A DNA stretch of 64,000 bases from CAYRTV01 sp046483285 (GCA_046483285.1 JAWODN010000046.1:1-64000); one strand, 5' to 3'. Positions 34,228 through 43,797 are shown, counted from the stretch's first letter. A program made the numbers and translations. Notes: a model not told the origin generated them from the sequence alone.

Positions 34228-36639
34228 TTAAGAGAAAAGAGCCTCAATATTCCTGAGCGCATCCATGGCGTCTTTTCCGTAAGCATCGGCTTTGATATGG
34301 TCGGAAAATTTCCGGGAAACGGCGGCTCCTCCCACAATCACTTTTATGTGGGGGACCTTTTGATTTTTGATTTTGATAACCTCTTCCATGGCATCCAGGG
34401 TGGTGGTCATGAGGGCGGAAAGACCGATCACACCGGCTTCTTCTTTTTCAGCCGCGGCCACAATATCTTCAGCGGGCACGTTTTTCCCCAGGTCGATGAC
34501 TTGGATTCCGGAATTTCTGAGAACCAGGGCCACGATGTTTTTCCCGATATCATGAAGATCTCCTTTGACGGTCGCCAGGATGATCTTTTTCTTTTTTTGC
34601 CCGCTTTTTTTTCTGGGAAACGCCTGTTCCAGAACAGCGGAGGCGGATTCCATAGCTTCGGCCGACATGATCAACTGGGGAAGATAATAGATGTTTTTTT
34701 CATAGTGGTCCCCGGCTTTGCGGAGGGCGGGGGAGAGCACGTTTTCCAAAATGTCCAAACCGCTGCGTCCCGATTCAATTAACTGTTTGGTCCTGTGTTC
34801 ACTTTCTTTTTTTTCTCCCTCCAGGACGGCCTGGAATAATTTCTGATCCGGGCTATCAAGAGAACGCGGGGTTTTTGTTTCAGGAGGTTTTTTCTGTATG
34901 CGGCTGAAACTTTCCGTGAAAATACGCAATCCTTTATCCCTGCCGGTTACGGCGTCGGCGGCCTTAATCAACTCCATGGTCTTTGTGTCCTGGGGATTTA
35001 AAATGGCGGCGTCCAATCCGAACGGCATGGCCATCATCAAAAAACTTTGATTGAGTCTGGACCGGAGCGGAAGACCGAAAGAAAAATTAGACAACCCGAT
35101 AATAGATGCGATTCCCAAAGAGGAAGCTCCGGCGATGGCTTGAAAAGTTTCTTGTGCGGCTTTCGGAGAAGAAGCGGATAAGGCGAGAGTCACAGGATCC
35201 ATGATGAGGTCGTCTTGGGAGAGCCCTGCTTCCAGAGCTTCCCGGATGAGGTGTTCGATAATCCGGAGCCTGTCGGCGGCTGGTTCGGGGATGCCGTTTT
35301 CATCCATGGCCAGCAGCACCACTCCGGCTCCGAATTTTTTTGCCAAGGGAAAGAGGGTTTGTGTGTTTTTCTTTTCGGCGTTTACTGAATTGATGACCGG
35401 CTTTCCTCCGTAGAGAAGCAATGATTTTTCAAGGGATTCAGGATTGGAATTATCCAGGAAAAGGGCGCATTTGGTCACGGTTTGAATATCCCTGATTGCC
35501 GATGCGTAAAAATCAGGATCCTTTTCGCCGGCCTTCCCTAAATTGATATCCAAAGCGTCGGCGCCGGAATGCTCCTGTTTTCGGGCGAGGCTCCGGGCGC
35601 CGGCAAGCTCGCGGGATTGGAATTCCCGGTCCAGTTTTTTGGATGCGAAAGGATTGATGTTTTCTCCGACAACGGTAAAAGGACGGCCGTTTCCGGCGAC
35701 AACCAGGCCGCTGCGGCTGGACATGCGGAAACCCGCATCTTTTTTGCCCGCAGGCACCGGTTTTTTTTCTTTAAGCCTCCGGGAGATTTCCGCTATATGT
35801 GCCGGTGTGGTTCCGCAGCATCCCCCGATGATACGTACGCCTTTTTGATGAAAATCCTGAGCGAAACGGGCGTATTCTTGAGGGGTGAGCGGGAAAACAA
35901 CCCGGTTCCCCTTTTTTTCAGGCTCCCCGGCGTTGGCATAGACAATAAGGGGTTTACGGCTGTGGAGAAGGGTTTGATCCAGCATGGCGGCGTATCCTTT
36001 GGGATGTCCGCCGCAGTTGATGCCGTATATATCGGCAAGACCGGCGGCAAAGGTTACGGCGGCGGCTTCGGGACCGGTGCCGGTCACCGTCCTTTGGTTG
36101 TCCAAAGGAAAAGTCATGGAAACAGCCACAGGCAGCGGACTGACGCTGCGGCATGCCTGCGCGGCAAGCTTGGCCTCCAGAATATCAATTTGAGTTTCAA
36201 CCAGGAAGAAGTCAACGCCTCCTTCCGCCAGAAACGCCGCCTGTTCGGAAAAAGCCTCCAGAGCCTCTTCCGGCTCAATTTCGCCCAGGGGACGGATGAG
36301 CTTTCCCGTTGGTCCGATGGACCCGGCGATAAACACCTTTTGGCTTTTCCGGGCTTGTGAAGCTGCGTCCACAGCGGCCAGGTTCAGATCACGGCTGCGG
36401 CCTGAAGACGAAAATTCCTGCAGCTTGATGCGATTAGCCCCCAGGGTATTGGTTTCAATGATGTCAGCGCCGGCTTGGATATAGGCGGCGTGGATGTCTT
36501 TGATCAAGCCGGCTTGGGACAGGTTCAATTCTTCCGGAAAGTCAAAGATTTCACCGGTTCTTTTCATAATCTCGGTGCCCATGGCACCGTCGAGGATAAG
36601 AATCCTTTCTGAGAGAGCTGTCAGTAGATCATTCGGCAT
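34228..36639 (-). CDS. metH: Cobalamin-dependent methionine synthase core, no activation domain
   Basis: 803 residues. Three of the four MetH modules are present: homocysteine-binding barrel (about 1-290, LDGAMGTEIMKRTG and the zinc site ending GGCCGTTPAHI), methyltetrahydrofolate-binding barrel (about 315-575, VVGENINPF, ALDINLG), and cap plus cobalamin-binding domain (about 580-803) with DLHDIGKNIVALVLRNSG, the axial histidine motif. The AdoMet-binding reactivation domain of about 330 residues is absent. Such short forms need a separate reactivator or work under reducing conditions. It lies 5 nt behind the DUF4340 gene of an ABC exporter, an odd partner, and no cobalamin riboswitch is seen. 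Confidence 0.88.
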   Translation of the reverse strand: MPNDLLTALSERILILDGAMGTEIMKRTGEIFDFPEELNLSQAGLIKDIHAAYIQAGADIIETNTLGANRIKLQEFSSSGRSRDLNLAAVDAASQARKSQKVFIAGSIGPTGKLIRPLGEIEPEEALEAFSEQAAFLAEGGVDFFLVETQIDILEAKLAAQACRSVSPLPVAVSMTFPLDNQRTVTGTGPEAAAVTFAAGLADIYGINCGGHPKGYAAMLDQTLLHSRKPLIVYANAGEPEKKGNRVVFPLTPQEYARFAQDFHQKGVRIIGGCCGTTPAHIAEISRRLKEKKPVPAGKKDAGFRMSSRSGLVVAGNGRPFTVVGENINPFASKKLDREFQSRELAGARSLARKQEHSGADALDINLGKAGEKDPDFYASAIRDIQTVTKCALFLDNSNPESLEKSLLLYGGKPVINSVNAEKKNTQTLFPLAKKFGAGVVLLAMDENGIPEPAADRLRIIEHLIREALEAGLSQDDLIMDPVTLALSASSPKAAQETFQAIAGASSLGIASIIGLSNFSFGLPLRSRLNQSFLMMAMPFGLDAAILNPQDTKTMELIKAADAVTGRDKGLRIFTESFSRIQKKPPETKTPRSLDSPDQKLFQAVLEGEKKESEHRTKQLIESGRSGLDILENVLSPALRKAGDHYEKNIYYLPQLIMSAEAMESASAVLEQAFPRKKSGQKKKKIILATVKGDLHDIGKNIVALVLRNSGIQVIDLGKNVPAEDIVAAAEKEEAGVIGLSALMTTTLDAMEEVIKIKNQKVPHIKVIVGGAAVSRKFSDHIKADAYGKDAMDALRNIEALFS

Positions 36640-36643
36640 GAAT

Positions 36644-38017
36644 TTATTCCCTGTTAACTTCGGCGTTTTCTTCTTCTGTTATTTCATTTTTCAGCCAATC
36701 TTTCCGCTGCAGAGGAAAAGTCTGCAGAAATTCGGAACCGGCTTTATAAAGATAATCAAAACGCTGGTTTTTTAAAACCACTTGATTGTTTTCCTTGTCT
36801 TCTTTTCCAATCAGAAGAGTGATGGTTTCAGCTTCTTGGTCTTTTTTGACGGTGATGGTGACTTTTTTGTCTTTGTCTGCGAGACCGTATTCACCGGCGT
36901 CCCAGGGAGGGTCAATAAAATCCGAAGCTTCCAGGTAGGAAATTTTCCGCAGGAAGTCTTCGATTTTTTGTATATCCGCTTCCGGTCCTTCAGCTGAATC
37001 CAGGCGCCACGTCTCTTCTTGGTCTTTAACAGCCGACAGGGTGAGCTGCCGGCTGGTGATATCCACGGCGGAGACTTCCCAAGTATAAAAGCCGGCGATA
37101 CTCTTGTCGCGCAGATCCGTCAGGGATTGATCAAGTTTGGTCAAAATGGCATCCGGAACCGTCACGATTTTGAGGGAGTCATTGGTGGTGGCGTACACCG
37201 CATCATCATGCCGGTTGAAGAAAAATTCGGTTTTTTTGTTTTCTTCCGGCAGATTCATTTCAACCCGGTAGGAAGGCTGGTGCAAACCGAATTGCCGGAT
37301 TTCCGGGTCGGTTTTGTTTTCGGAAACAAATTCTTCCGCTTTCAAGGAAGACAGGGAATCCAGAATGCCCTGAATTCCGGTCTTGTCCGCCAGCGAATCC
37401 AGGGGGTCAACCAAAAACCACTCTCCATCTTTTTTTTCCGCCTGCCAGGATGTTTCAGGATTTGACACCGTTATGGACATGCTTTTTTCCGTATCAAAGC
37501 GGAAGATATCTTTTTTACGAAAGTCGCTCAGGCTTTTTTCCAGAGTGGTGCTGAGGCGGCTGGGAATGAGAACCACCCGGCTTTCATTCTCAAGTTTAGC
37601 GAAATAGGTGTTGTCCAGGGGGTTTTTGTCACCAATCAGGATGCCGACCGGCTCCGGCTTGTCTTTATAATGCAGGATAATTTTTTGTGAAGGGATTCCA
37701 TATTTAGCAAGATCGGACGGCTCAGTTTCCACGGTTTTTTCATAGGCGAGTTCCGACATATCTCTGGCCAGGTTCTCCGTCTGGATCTTATCTGCGGGGG
37801 CATTCACCGGAGAGGTGATCATCCATTCTTCTTGGTTTTGCTTGGTTATGATTATGAGGCTTTCTCCGGTGTCGAATTCGATTTTTTCGACATCGTAAGG
37901 CGGCAGATCAACCAGGAGATTCCGGCTTTCCTTTTCCCCGGGAAATTCGATAACCAATACAAAAACCAGAAGGGCGATAAAGGCCAGCAATAAATAAAAG
38001 GTGGTGCGGAATTTCAT
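36644..38017 (-). CDS. DUF4340 membrane-anchored protein of a Gld-like ABC exporter
   Basis: 457 residues from ATG 38017, chosen because AGGAGG stands eight bases before it (a TTG at 38038 is rejected). One N-terminal membrane anchor (TFYLLLAFIALLVFVLVIEF) is followed by three similar beta-rich repeats that contain ITKQNQEEWMI, TSWQAEKKDGEWFLVDP and KDQEETWRLD, typical of DUF4340. These proteins accompany GldA/GldF/GldG-type ABC systems and probably sit on the outer face. Overlap with the GldG-like gene is 4 nt. Confidence 0.85.
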   Translation of the reverse strand: MKFRTTFYLLLAFIALLVFVLVIEFPGEKESRNLLVDLPPYDVEKIEFDTGESLIIITKQNQEEWMITSPVNAPADKIQTENLARDMSELAYEKTVETEPSDLAKYGIPSQKIILHYKDKPEPVGILIGDKNPLDNTYFAKLENESRVVLIPSRLSTTLEKSLSDFRKKDIFRFDTEKSMSITVSNPETSWQAEKKDGEWFLVDPLDSLADKTGIQGILDSLSSLKAEEFVSENKTDPEIRQFGLHQPSYRVEMNLPEENKKTEFFFNRHDDAVYATTNDSLKIVTVPDAILTKLDQSLTDLRDKSIAGFYTWEVSAVDITSRQLTLSAVKDQEETWRLDSAEGPEADIQKIEDFLRKISYLEASDFIDPPWDAGEYGLADKDKKVTITVKKDQEAETITLLIGKEDKENNQVVLKNQRFDYLYKAGSEFLQTFPLQRKDWLKNEITEEENAEVNRE

Positions 38018-39591
38018 AACGACCGCCTCCTGATCCAAATGAATATTCCGGTCAACATAACGGCCAGAGGCAGAATAATCAGGGAAACAAAAAAGATCAA
38101 GCGTCCTTGGGTGGGGGTCAGGTGAATGGTGCGGGGCTGGGATGTTTTTGATTGAATGGAAATCAAATCAGCTTCTTCAGAAAGCCAGTTGACGGCGTTG
38201 AGAAAAAGGTTTCCATTTCCTGATAAATTATAATACGCATTGGCGGCGAAATCGGCGTCACCGAAGACTGCGATTCGTGATTCATTCCGGTTCGAGTCAT
38301 CCAGCGCCTCCTCATCCGGAATGGTGTCCGTTTCTGTTTCGACGGGCGGTTTTTCCTGAGGGGTTATGGTGACAGCCGCGGCCAGGGAGACCGGTCCGGG
38401 TTGGTCGAGACCTTCGTCGTAACGGACTTCCTGCTGGTCGAGTTGTCTTTCGGACCAGGAATCGGGGCTGCTTTTGGCGAGGATTTGAATGTTTATTCCA
38501 TCCGGAGTCTCTTCGGCTTTGTCCACGGAACGGGCATAGGGGAAAAAGGTGGCATAGCGGAAATTCTGAGTTATGGAATGAGCCCCGTATTCGCTGATCA
38601 CCGGCATGAAATAATCCCCGCCCAGCTGGCGGGAAACCGGATCAACCACCAGGTCGTCCGCTAATTTAACCCCGTACCGGGCAAGAAAAGCTTCAAGCCC
38701 GGTTTGGGTTTCCGGCTCGACCATAAACAAGACCCGGCCTCCTTTTTGAATAAAGGCGTCCAAGGCTTCCGTTTCAGCCGGAAGCAGTTCTTTTTTGGGG
38801 CCGGGGATGACCAGGACGGACACATTTTCTCCCAGATTTTCAGGTAAAGCCAGAGTTATTTTATGGACCAGATATCCTTGTTTTTCCAGCTCTTCCTTCG
38901 CCAGAGAATACCCCTGGGCTTCCATCATGTCGATTGCGGCTTCACCGTGGCCTTCCAAAAAGTAAACTGATTTTTGGGTCTCACGGGTGAGCTGAATGAT
39001 AGCGTTGGTGAAATCCTCCTCCGAATAGGAGGTGATGCGCTGTTCCCGCTCGCCCCGTTCAAAAATGGTGGTGCCGTCTTCAGTCACATTGTAGCGTTTA
39101 ACCAATCCGGGGTTGGTATCGGGTTCGATGAATTCATATTTAATTTTGTTGGAATGATAAGCATAGATCTCCAGCATGCGTTCCACTTTATTGCGGTTGA
39201 AGTTATCCTGCCGGAAAAAGCAGTTGATGAGGACCGGCTCCTCCAAATTTTTTAAAACCTTAACCGTTTGATCTGACAGACTGTGCAGTTTGGCTTCGGT
39301 GAAATCAAACCGGTAGTGATAATTGGAAAAAATATAATTGATCAAAACCACAATTCCCAGAACCAGAATAATCACCAGGAACATATTGCTGGAGTATATA
39401 AAGGCTTTTCGCTGCATGGCTTCCCGCATGCGGGAGATATTCATCGCCAGATAAGCTCCCAGGGCGAGAAGGCCCGTGATCCCCAAAATGAGGGGAATCA
39501 TTTTGCGGTAGGGCCAGATGAAGTAAGACACCAGAGACGCCAGAATCAAGACAGCGGCTATATAATTTAGATTTTTCTTAAATTGGTCCAT
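38014..39591 (-). CDS. GldG-like auxiliary protein of an ABC exporter
   Basis: 525 residues. Two N-terminal membrane helices (YIAAVLILASLVSYFIWPY, MIPLILGITGLLALGAYL), a third at about 70-90 and one at the C-terminus (IFFVSLIILPLAVMLTGIFIW) bracket an extracytoplasmic domain with YFLEGHGEAAIDMM, VLVIPGPKKELLPAETEAL and VLFMVEPET, the ABC_transp_aux/GldG pattern. Its stop overlaps the DUF4340 start, and the permease gene lies 3 nt upstream. The exported substrate is unknown. Confidence 0.87.
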   Translation of the reverse strand: MDQFKKNLNYIAAVLILASLVSYFIWPYRKMIPLILGITGLLALGAYLAMNISRMREAMQRKAFIYSSNMFLVIILVLGIVVLINYIFSNYHYRFDFTEAKLHSLSDQTVKVLKNLEEPVLINCFFRQDNFNRNKVERMLEIYAYHSNKIKYEFIEPDTNPGLVKRYNVTEDGTTIFERGEREQRITSYSEEDFTNAIIQLTRETQKSVYFLEGHGEAAIDMMEAQGYSLAKEELEKQGYLVHKITLALPENLGENVSVLVIPGPKKELLPAETEALDAFIQKGGRVLFMVEPETQTGLEAFLARYGVKLADDLVVDPVSRQLGGDYFMPVISEYGAHSITQNFRYATFFPYARSVDKAEETPDGINIQILAKSSPDSWSERQLDQQEVRYDEGLDQPGPVSLAAAVTITPQEKPPVETETDTIPDEEALDDSNRNESRIAVFGDADFAANAYYNLSGNGNLFLNAVNWLSEEADLISIQSKTSQPRTIHLTPTQGRLIFFVSLIILPLAVMLTGIFIWIRRRSL

Positions 39592-39594
39592 TTT

Positions 39595-40362
39595 TTATCT
39601 CCATCTCCGGGATTGAATGACCGAATGAGTTAAAAAGAGGCCCAGGAAAATAAAACTTAGATAATAAACCAGGTCGGTGGTATCAAGAATCCCTTCGGTC
39701 ATGTCTCCGAAATGCTGGAAAAAAGAAATATAGTTCAATACGCTCCGCCAAATCCCGCCGGCAGAATTCGCTGCCCAGTTGAGAACCCAGAAAAGAAGCA
39801 GGGCGCCGAAGGTCAGCATGGCGGCGACGATTTGGTTTTCCGTCAGGGAAGAAAAGAAAATACCGACAGCCATGAAAGCCGCCCCCAGCAGGAACAAACC
39901 GAGATAACCGTTGAGAAGCGGTGCCGGCTCAGGGTTTCCATAAGCGAAGGTGAAGATGGACAAAACTCCGGTAAGCAGCAGCATGATCACCAGAACGAAC
40001 AATGAGGCAAAATATTTTCCCAGGATAATCTGATGAACGGATATGGGGGATGTGTACAGGAGCTCATCCGTACTTATTTTCTTTTCTTCGGCGAACAAGC
40101 GCATGGTGATCAGGGGGATCATCAGAAGCAGTATGATGCTGACATTATTAAAAAGAGGAGCATAAACCATTTGATTGATATTGAGCTGTTCAAGATATTG
40201 AGGGTATTTGGCGAGCTGCATGGACTGCATGTGGAACCAGTTGATCAAACTGGTGAAAAAGAATCCCGTTAAAACCAGAAACACCGTGATGGCGACATAA
40301 GCGATGGGTGAAGTGAAATAGGTTTTGATTTCTTTTTTGGTGATGGACCAAATGTTTTTCAT
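39595..40362 (-). CDS. ABC-2 type permease (GldF-like)
   Basis: 255 residues from ATG 40362, preceded by GGGAGGAG; a frame extending to 40500 only reads the ATPase gene in another frame. The start MKNIWSITKKEIKTYFTSPIAYV is diagnostic of GldF-like permeases. Six membrane segments are visible, including SIILLLMIPLITMRLF, LFVLVIMLLLTGVLSIFTF and LSFIFLGLFLTHSVI. EEKKISTDELLYTSPIS is the conserved cytoplasmic loop. Overlap with the ATPase is 4 nt (ATGA). It would form the membrane channel of the exporter. Confidence 0.9.
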   Translation of the reverse strand: MKNIWSITKKEIKTYFTSPIAYVAITVFLVLTGFFFTSLINWFHMQSMQLAKYPQYLEQLNINQMVYAPLFNNVSIILLLMIPLITMRLFAEEKKISTDELLYTSPISVHQIILGKYFASLFVLVIMLLLTGVLSIFTFAYGNPEPAPLLNGYLGLFLLGAAFMAVGIFFSSLTENQIVAAMLTFGALLLFWVLNWAANSAGGIWRSVLNYISFFQHFGDMTEGILDTTDLVYYLSFIFLGLFLTHSVIQSRRWR

Positions 40363-41288
40363 TGCTGGACTCCTCCCGAGACGGCTCTCAGATAGAGGTC
40401 TTCGATGTTCATGGCGAGCGGACGCATTTCCATCAAACCGAGATTTTTTTCCGCTATAAGATGGACCAGACGGTCCCGCAGGTCCTGACCCGTGGACCAT
40501 TCGATTTTAATGCCGTCATCCTGAAGCGAAATGTTTTTCACTCCGGGAATATTTTTCAAAAGAGATTGGACACCGGAACCGGTTTGGCGCAATTTGAGCA
40601 AAACGCCGTCTTTGCCTTTGCTGAAAGAAGCCGTCAATTCGTTCAGGGAACCCGAGCGCATCAGGCGGCCTTCATTGATAATGATCACGCCGTCGCAGGT
40701 TTGGGTGACTTCAGCAAGAATATGAGTGGATAAAATGATGGTATGGGATTTCTTCAAGGATTTGATCAGCTCTCTGATTTCACGGATTTGAGCGGGGTCC
40801 AGTCCGATGGTCGGCTCATCCAGAATCAAAACTTCCGGATCATGGATGAGGGCTTGTGCAATACCCACCCGCTGACGGTATCCCCGGGAGATGTTTTTGA
40901 TCAGTCTTTTCCATACGGACTGAAGCGAACTCACCTCAATGGCTTTTTCCACGGCAGAGGTGCGCTGAGAAGAAGGCACCTGTTTAATTTCCGCGACGAA
41001 ATGGAGATATTCCCGTACCGTCATTTCAGGGTACAAAGGAACATTTTCAGGAAGGTAGCCCATGATTTTTTTGACGTCCTCGGGATTTTCGAAGACGTCA
41101 AATCCAGCCACCCGGGCTTTTCCATTTGTGGCGGGAAGAAATCCGGTGAGGATGCGCATGGTGGTGGTTTTTCCTGCGGCGTTGGGTCCCAGGAGTCCCC
41201 AGATTTTTCCTTTCTCAATGGTGAAGTTCAAATCGTTGACAGCGATTAAATCACCATATTTTTTGGTGAGATGCTCAACTTCGATCAT
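40359..41288 (-). CDS. ABC transporter ATP-binding protein (GldA-like)
   Basis: 309 residues. Walker A LLGPNAAGKTTTMR (the usual GPNGAGKT here is GPNAAGKT), Q-loop YLPENVPLYPEM, signature NISRGYRQRVGIAQ (SRGYRQR for LSGGxxQR) and Walker B EVLILDEPTIGLDP are in order. A C-terminal domain of about 80 residues fits the GldA/DrrA group. It powers the permease encoded directly after it. The altered signature is common in this subfamily and does not itself argue for inactivity. Confidence 0.93.
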   Translation of the reverse strand: MIEVEHLTKKYGDLIAVNDLNFTIEKGKIWGLLGPNAAGKTTTMRILTGFLPATNGKARVAGFDVFENPEDVKKIMGYLPENVPLYPEMTVREYLHFVAEIKQVPSSQRTSAVEKAIEVSSLQSVWKRLIKNISRGYRQRVGIAQALIHDPEVLILDEPTIGLDPAQIREIRELIKSLKKSHTIILSTHILAEVTQTCDGVIIINEGRLMRSGSLNELTASFSKGKDGVLLKLRQTGSGVQSLLKNIPGVKNISLQDDGIKIEWSTGQDLRDRLVHLIAEKNLGLMEMRPLAMNIEDLYLRAVSGGVQQ

Positions 41289-41390
41289 CCGCTTCCTCCT
41301 TTTTGTTTGCTTTCCATTTCATTTTTAATCGCCCTTTTACCCCGTGGGCGGCGTGCTCATCATTCAGGCAGAATAACCGCTTGTTTTTCT

Positions 41391-43325
41391 TCACATTCGC
41401 TCGGGTTGAGGAATGCCCATGAGATTCAAGGCGGTTTCAAGTTTTTTCTGGATAAAATAGATGGTCAAAATACGAAGATCACGCAGGCCGGGGTTGTCTT
41501 CCGCCAGGATGGAATATTTATGGTAATACGCATTGAACTTTTGACATAAATTGAAAGTGAACTTGGCCAGATGAAGAAATTCAAGGGTGTTCAATGAATG
41601 GAGAACTTCCTCATCCAATTTGGAAGCATAAAGGACGGTATCCCAGAAATCACGGTATTCATTTCCCGAAAGAAGATCCCACTTAAGTGACCCGGGGTTG
41701 TTTTGGAGAAGAGTTTCCGGCTCTATTCCCAGTCTTTTTTTAAGTTTTCGTAAAATACTGTTGATGCGGACCAGAGAGTATTGAAGGTAGGGGCCCGTTT
41801 CCCCTTCGAAACTGAGCGCGTCTTCAAAATCGAAGATGATGATGGAATTGCGGGCGAACTTCAGCATGAAATAACGCAAAGCGCCGCAGGCGATTTTCCG
41901 GGACACCCGGAGTTTTTCCTCCGTGGAAAAACCGGGATTGCGTTTGTCGACTTCGTCTCTCGCTTTTTTTTCCATCCGGTCGATAAGGTCGTTGGCCTTA
42001 ATGCCGAGTCCTTTTCTGCCAGAAACTTCCATGAAGTTTTTTTCCCGGTCTGCTGCGGTCACTTGCTGCCCTAATTCTTTCAGGCTTTGAGGAGATAAGG
42101 CGACCATCTCGTAGGAAAAATGAATGGAATTCCCGGCCTGTTTGGTATATTGGAGGGATTTCAGGCCCTGAGTCACCACTTTTTGGGGATAGGCCTGCCG
42201 GATATCGATCACATTATAAACCCGTCCGGCTTTTCCAAAGCCGGGATGATGCCCGGTCGGGGATGACGAGGTGATCCAAATGGTGTGATCCGGTGTTTCC
42301 ACAAAAGGTGTATAAAAAAAATCCTTATCCAGGAGTCCGAATTTCCATAATTGATAAGCGATGTCTTTCCCGACGTAGGTGACGGTTTCATCGGAACGGA
42401 CGATGATTTTTTCCTGTTCCGGTCCATCCTGCAATTTCATCACCCAGCAGCCTTTATGCGCTCCGTCTCCGGCATAAACGACGGCGCCTTTTTCTTTGAG
42501 AAGACTGAAGGCGTTTTTCCAAAAATCAAGCTTTATGATATGGCTTTCACAAGCCTGAAGGTCATAGGTGATGCCTAAGCGCCCCATGGTTTCCAGATGG
42601 GCTTTTAAAATACGCCTGGAGACATGGTGAGCGATATCATATTCCGGACCGAGGCCTTTTTCGATTTTTTTTAAAATTTCTGATTTTCTTTTTCCGGCTT
42701 CCGGATTGTTATCCAGGTGCGCCGCCACCCGCGCATAGAGATCCCAGCAATAGTCATCAAATTTTCCCGGAAGTTCGCGGATATCCTCCAGGCTTTTTTT
42801 CTCCAGTTCCATAAATCCAAAGGCCACATCCGCCACCTGGACGCCGGTGTCGTCAATATAATTTTGAATTTCGATTTGGTCTCCTTTGTATGACAGGCAC
42901 CGTACCAGGGTGTCTCCGAGACAAGCGTTTCGGATATGTCCGATATGAGCGGCCTTATTCGGATTGATGGAGGTGTGTTCGACGATGGTTTTTCCGGTTT
43001 CCGGCGTCAGGGTGGAGGCGGCCGGCCGGAGGAGATGCTGTGAGAAAAACTGTTTGCGGTCAAGAAATAGATTGATATATCCGGCTCCGGCGATTTCCAC
43101 TCTTTCAATGCCTTCCAGGGCATGGAGGCGGGCAGAGGCTTCCTGGGCGATTGTCCTGGGGCTGGTTTTCATCTTCTTGGCCAGCTGAAAAGGAAAGGCC
43201 AGGGCCAGGTCTCCCATTTCAATTTGAGGAGGGTAGGTCAAGTCGATATCTTGGTATTCAAGAGGGAATTCATCCTTGAGTGCCTGGTAAATGGAAGTTT
43301 TCAGTGTTTTTTTTAATTTCAGCAT
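41391..43325 (-). CDS. argS: Arginyl-tRNA synthetase
   Basis: 644 residues from ATG 43325, which follows GGAGGTAAAAAC; a frame extending to 43379 is rejected. The N-terminal ArgRS domain (IYQALKDEFP, DLALAFPFQLAKKM) precedes the class I catalytic domain with HIGH (NPNKAAHIGHIRNA). The KMSKS position is degenerate (SGRKGLGIKANDLIDR), as in many ArgRS. The C-terminal anticodon-binding DALR domain has LQYSLVRINSILRK and ends LMGIPQPERM. It charges arginine and lies upstream of the ABC exporter genes on the same strand. Confidence 0.95.
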   Translation of the reverse strand: MLKLKKTLKTSIYQALKDEFPLEYQDIDLTYPPQIEMGDLALAFPFQLAKKMKTSPRTIAQEASARLHALEGIERVEIAGAGYINLFLDRKQFFSQHLLRPAASTLTPETGKTIVEHTSINPNKAAHIGHIRNACLGDTLVRCLSYKGDQIEIQNYIDDTGVQVADVAFGFMELEKKSLEDIRELPGKFDDYCWDLYARVAAHLDNNPEAGKRKSEILKKIEKGLGPEYDIAHHVSRRILKAHLETMGRLGITYDLQACESHIIKLDFWKNAFSLLKEKGAVVYAGDGAHKGCWVMKLQDGPEQEKIIVRSDETVTYVGKDIAYQLWKFGLLDKDFFYTPFVETPDHTIWITSSSPTGHHPGFGKAGRVYNVIDIRQAYPQKVVTQGLKSLQYTKQAGNSIHFSYEMVALSPQSLKELGQQVTAADREKNFMEVSGRKGLGIKANDLIDRMEKKARDEVDKRNPGFSTEEKLRVSRKIACGALRYFMLKFARNSIIIFDFEDALSFEGETGPYLQYSLVRINSILRKLKKRLGIEPETLLQNNPGSLKWDLLSGNEYRDFWDTVLYASKLDEEVLHSLNTLEFLHLAKFTFNLCQKFNAYYHKYSILAEDNPGLRDLRILTIYFIQKKLETALNLMGIPQPERM

Positions 43326-43341
43326 GTTTTTACCTCCGGAT

Positions 43342-43369
43342 ATTATATCAGATTTTGCTTCGCGGACAA
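43342..43369 (-). promoter_or_regulatory. Extended -10 promoter of argS
   Basis: On the minus strand TTGTCC (43364-43369), 16 bp, then TGA-TATAAT with the hexamer at 43342-43347. Initiation would fall at or beside the ribosome site, giving a leader of about 10 nt. Confidence 0.55.
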
Positions 43370-43484
43370 GACCGCGCATTTGAATATTCGCCGCTGCCGG
43401 TCAATCCGCTTCTGCTTGATCCATTCACCTGGGTTTGGCTTGCATCCGGGGTGATTATATGGTAGTTAATTAATCTAGCATGGA

Positions 43485-43511
43485 TTATTCACGGGCCGGG
43501 ATTGCCGCAGA
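43485..43511 (-). repeat. 27-bp dispersed repeat
   Basis: Exact reverse complement of 22887-22913, beginning on the plus strand TTATTCACGGGCCGGG. Confidence 0.75.
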
Positions 43512-43522
43512 CGACGACAATT

Positions 43523-43662
43523 CTTTAATTCAATGTCGTCCCGAGGAGCGGAGCGACGAGGGATCTGTGAGTGCTTTCGTCAGGCCATATGGACAATGGG
43601 TTGCAAATTAGAAGCAGTTCGGGATCCTTCGCTCCGCTCAGGATGACATTAAATTAATGAAA
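43523..43662. mobile_element. MITE-like element with imperfect terminal inverted repeats
   Basis: The ends CTTTAATT...AATGTCGTCCCGAG (left) and the reverse complement of the right end, CTTTCATTAATTTAATGTC, form an imperfect inverted repeat of about 25 bp around an internal non-coding segment of about 90 bp. A further palindromic core (GAGCGGAGC/GCTCCGC) sits just inside each end. No transposase gene is in the window and no target-site duplication is certain. Confidence 0.4.
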
Positions 43663-43720
43663 GGTCGTCACTTCACTGCGACGAGCCGCAACCCGGCAGA
43701 TGCGGTGAGATCCGGCCCGC

Positions 43721-43797
43721 CCGAAGGGTAAAAAAATGGCGAATAAAATAACAATAAAAAAAATGAAAAACGTTCCATTTGATCTTTCATTAAAAAC
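43721..43797 (-). repeat. Repeat related to 30537-30605
   Basis: The reverse complement carries the same 21-nt core (ending TTTTTTTACCCTTCGG) as 30585-30605, with weaker similarity on the side containing AAACGTTTTT. Confidence 0.6.

Noticed and set aside
35569..36360. 263-codon plus-strand open frame in metH
   Set aside because: Antisense shadow of the homocysteine-binding and folate-binding domains.
36640..36643. Cobalamin riboswitch before metH
   Set aside because: Only 4 nt separate metH from the upstream gene, and none was recognised before the exporter operon.
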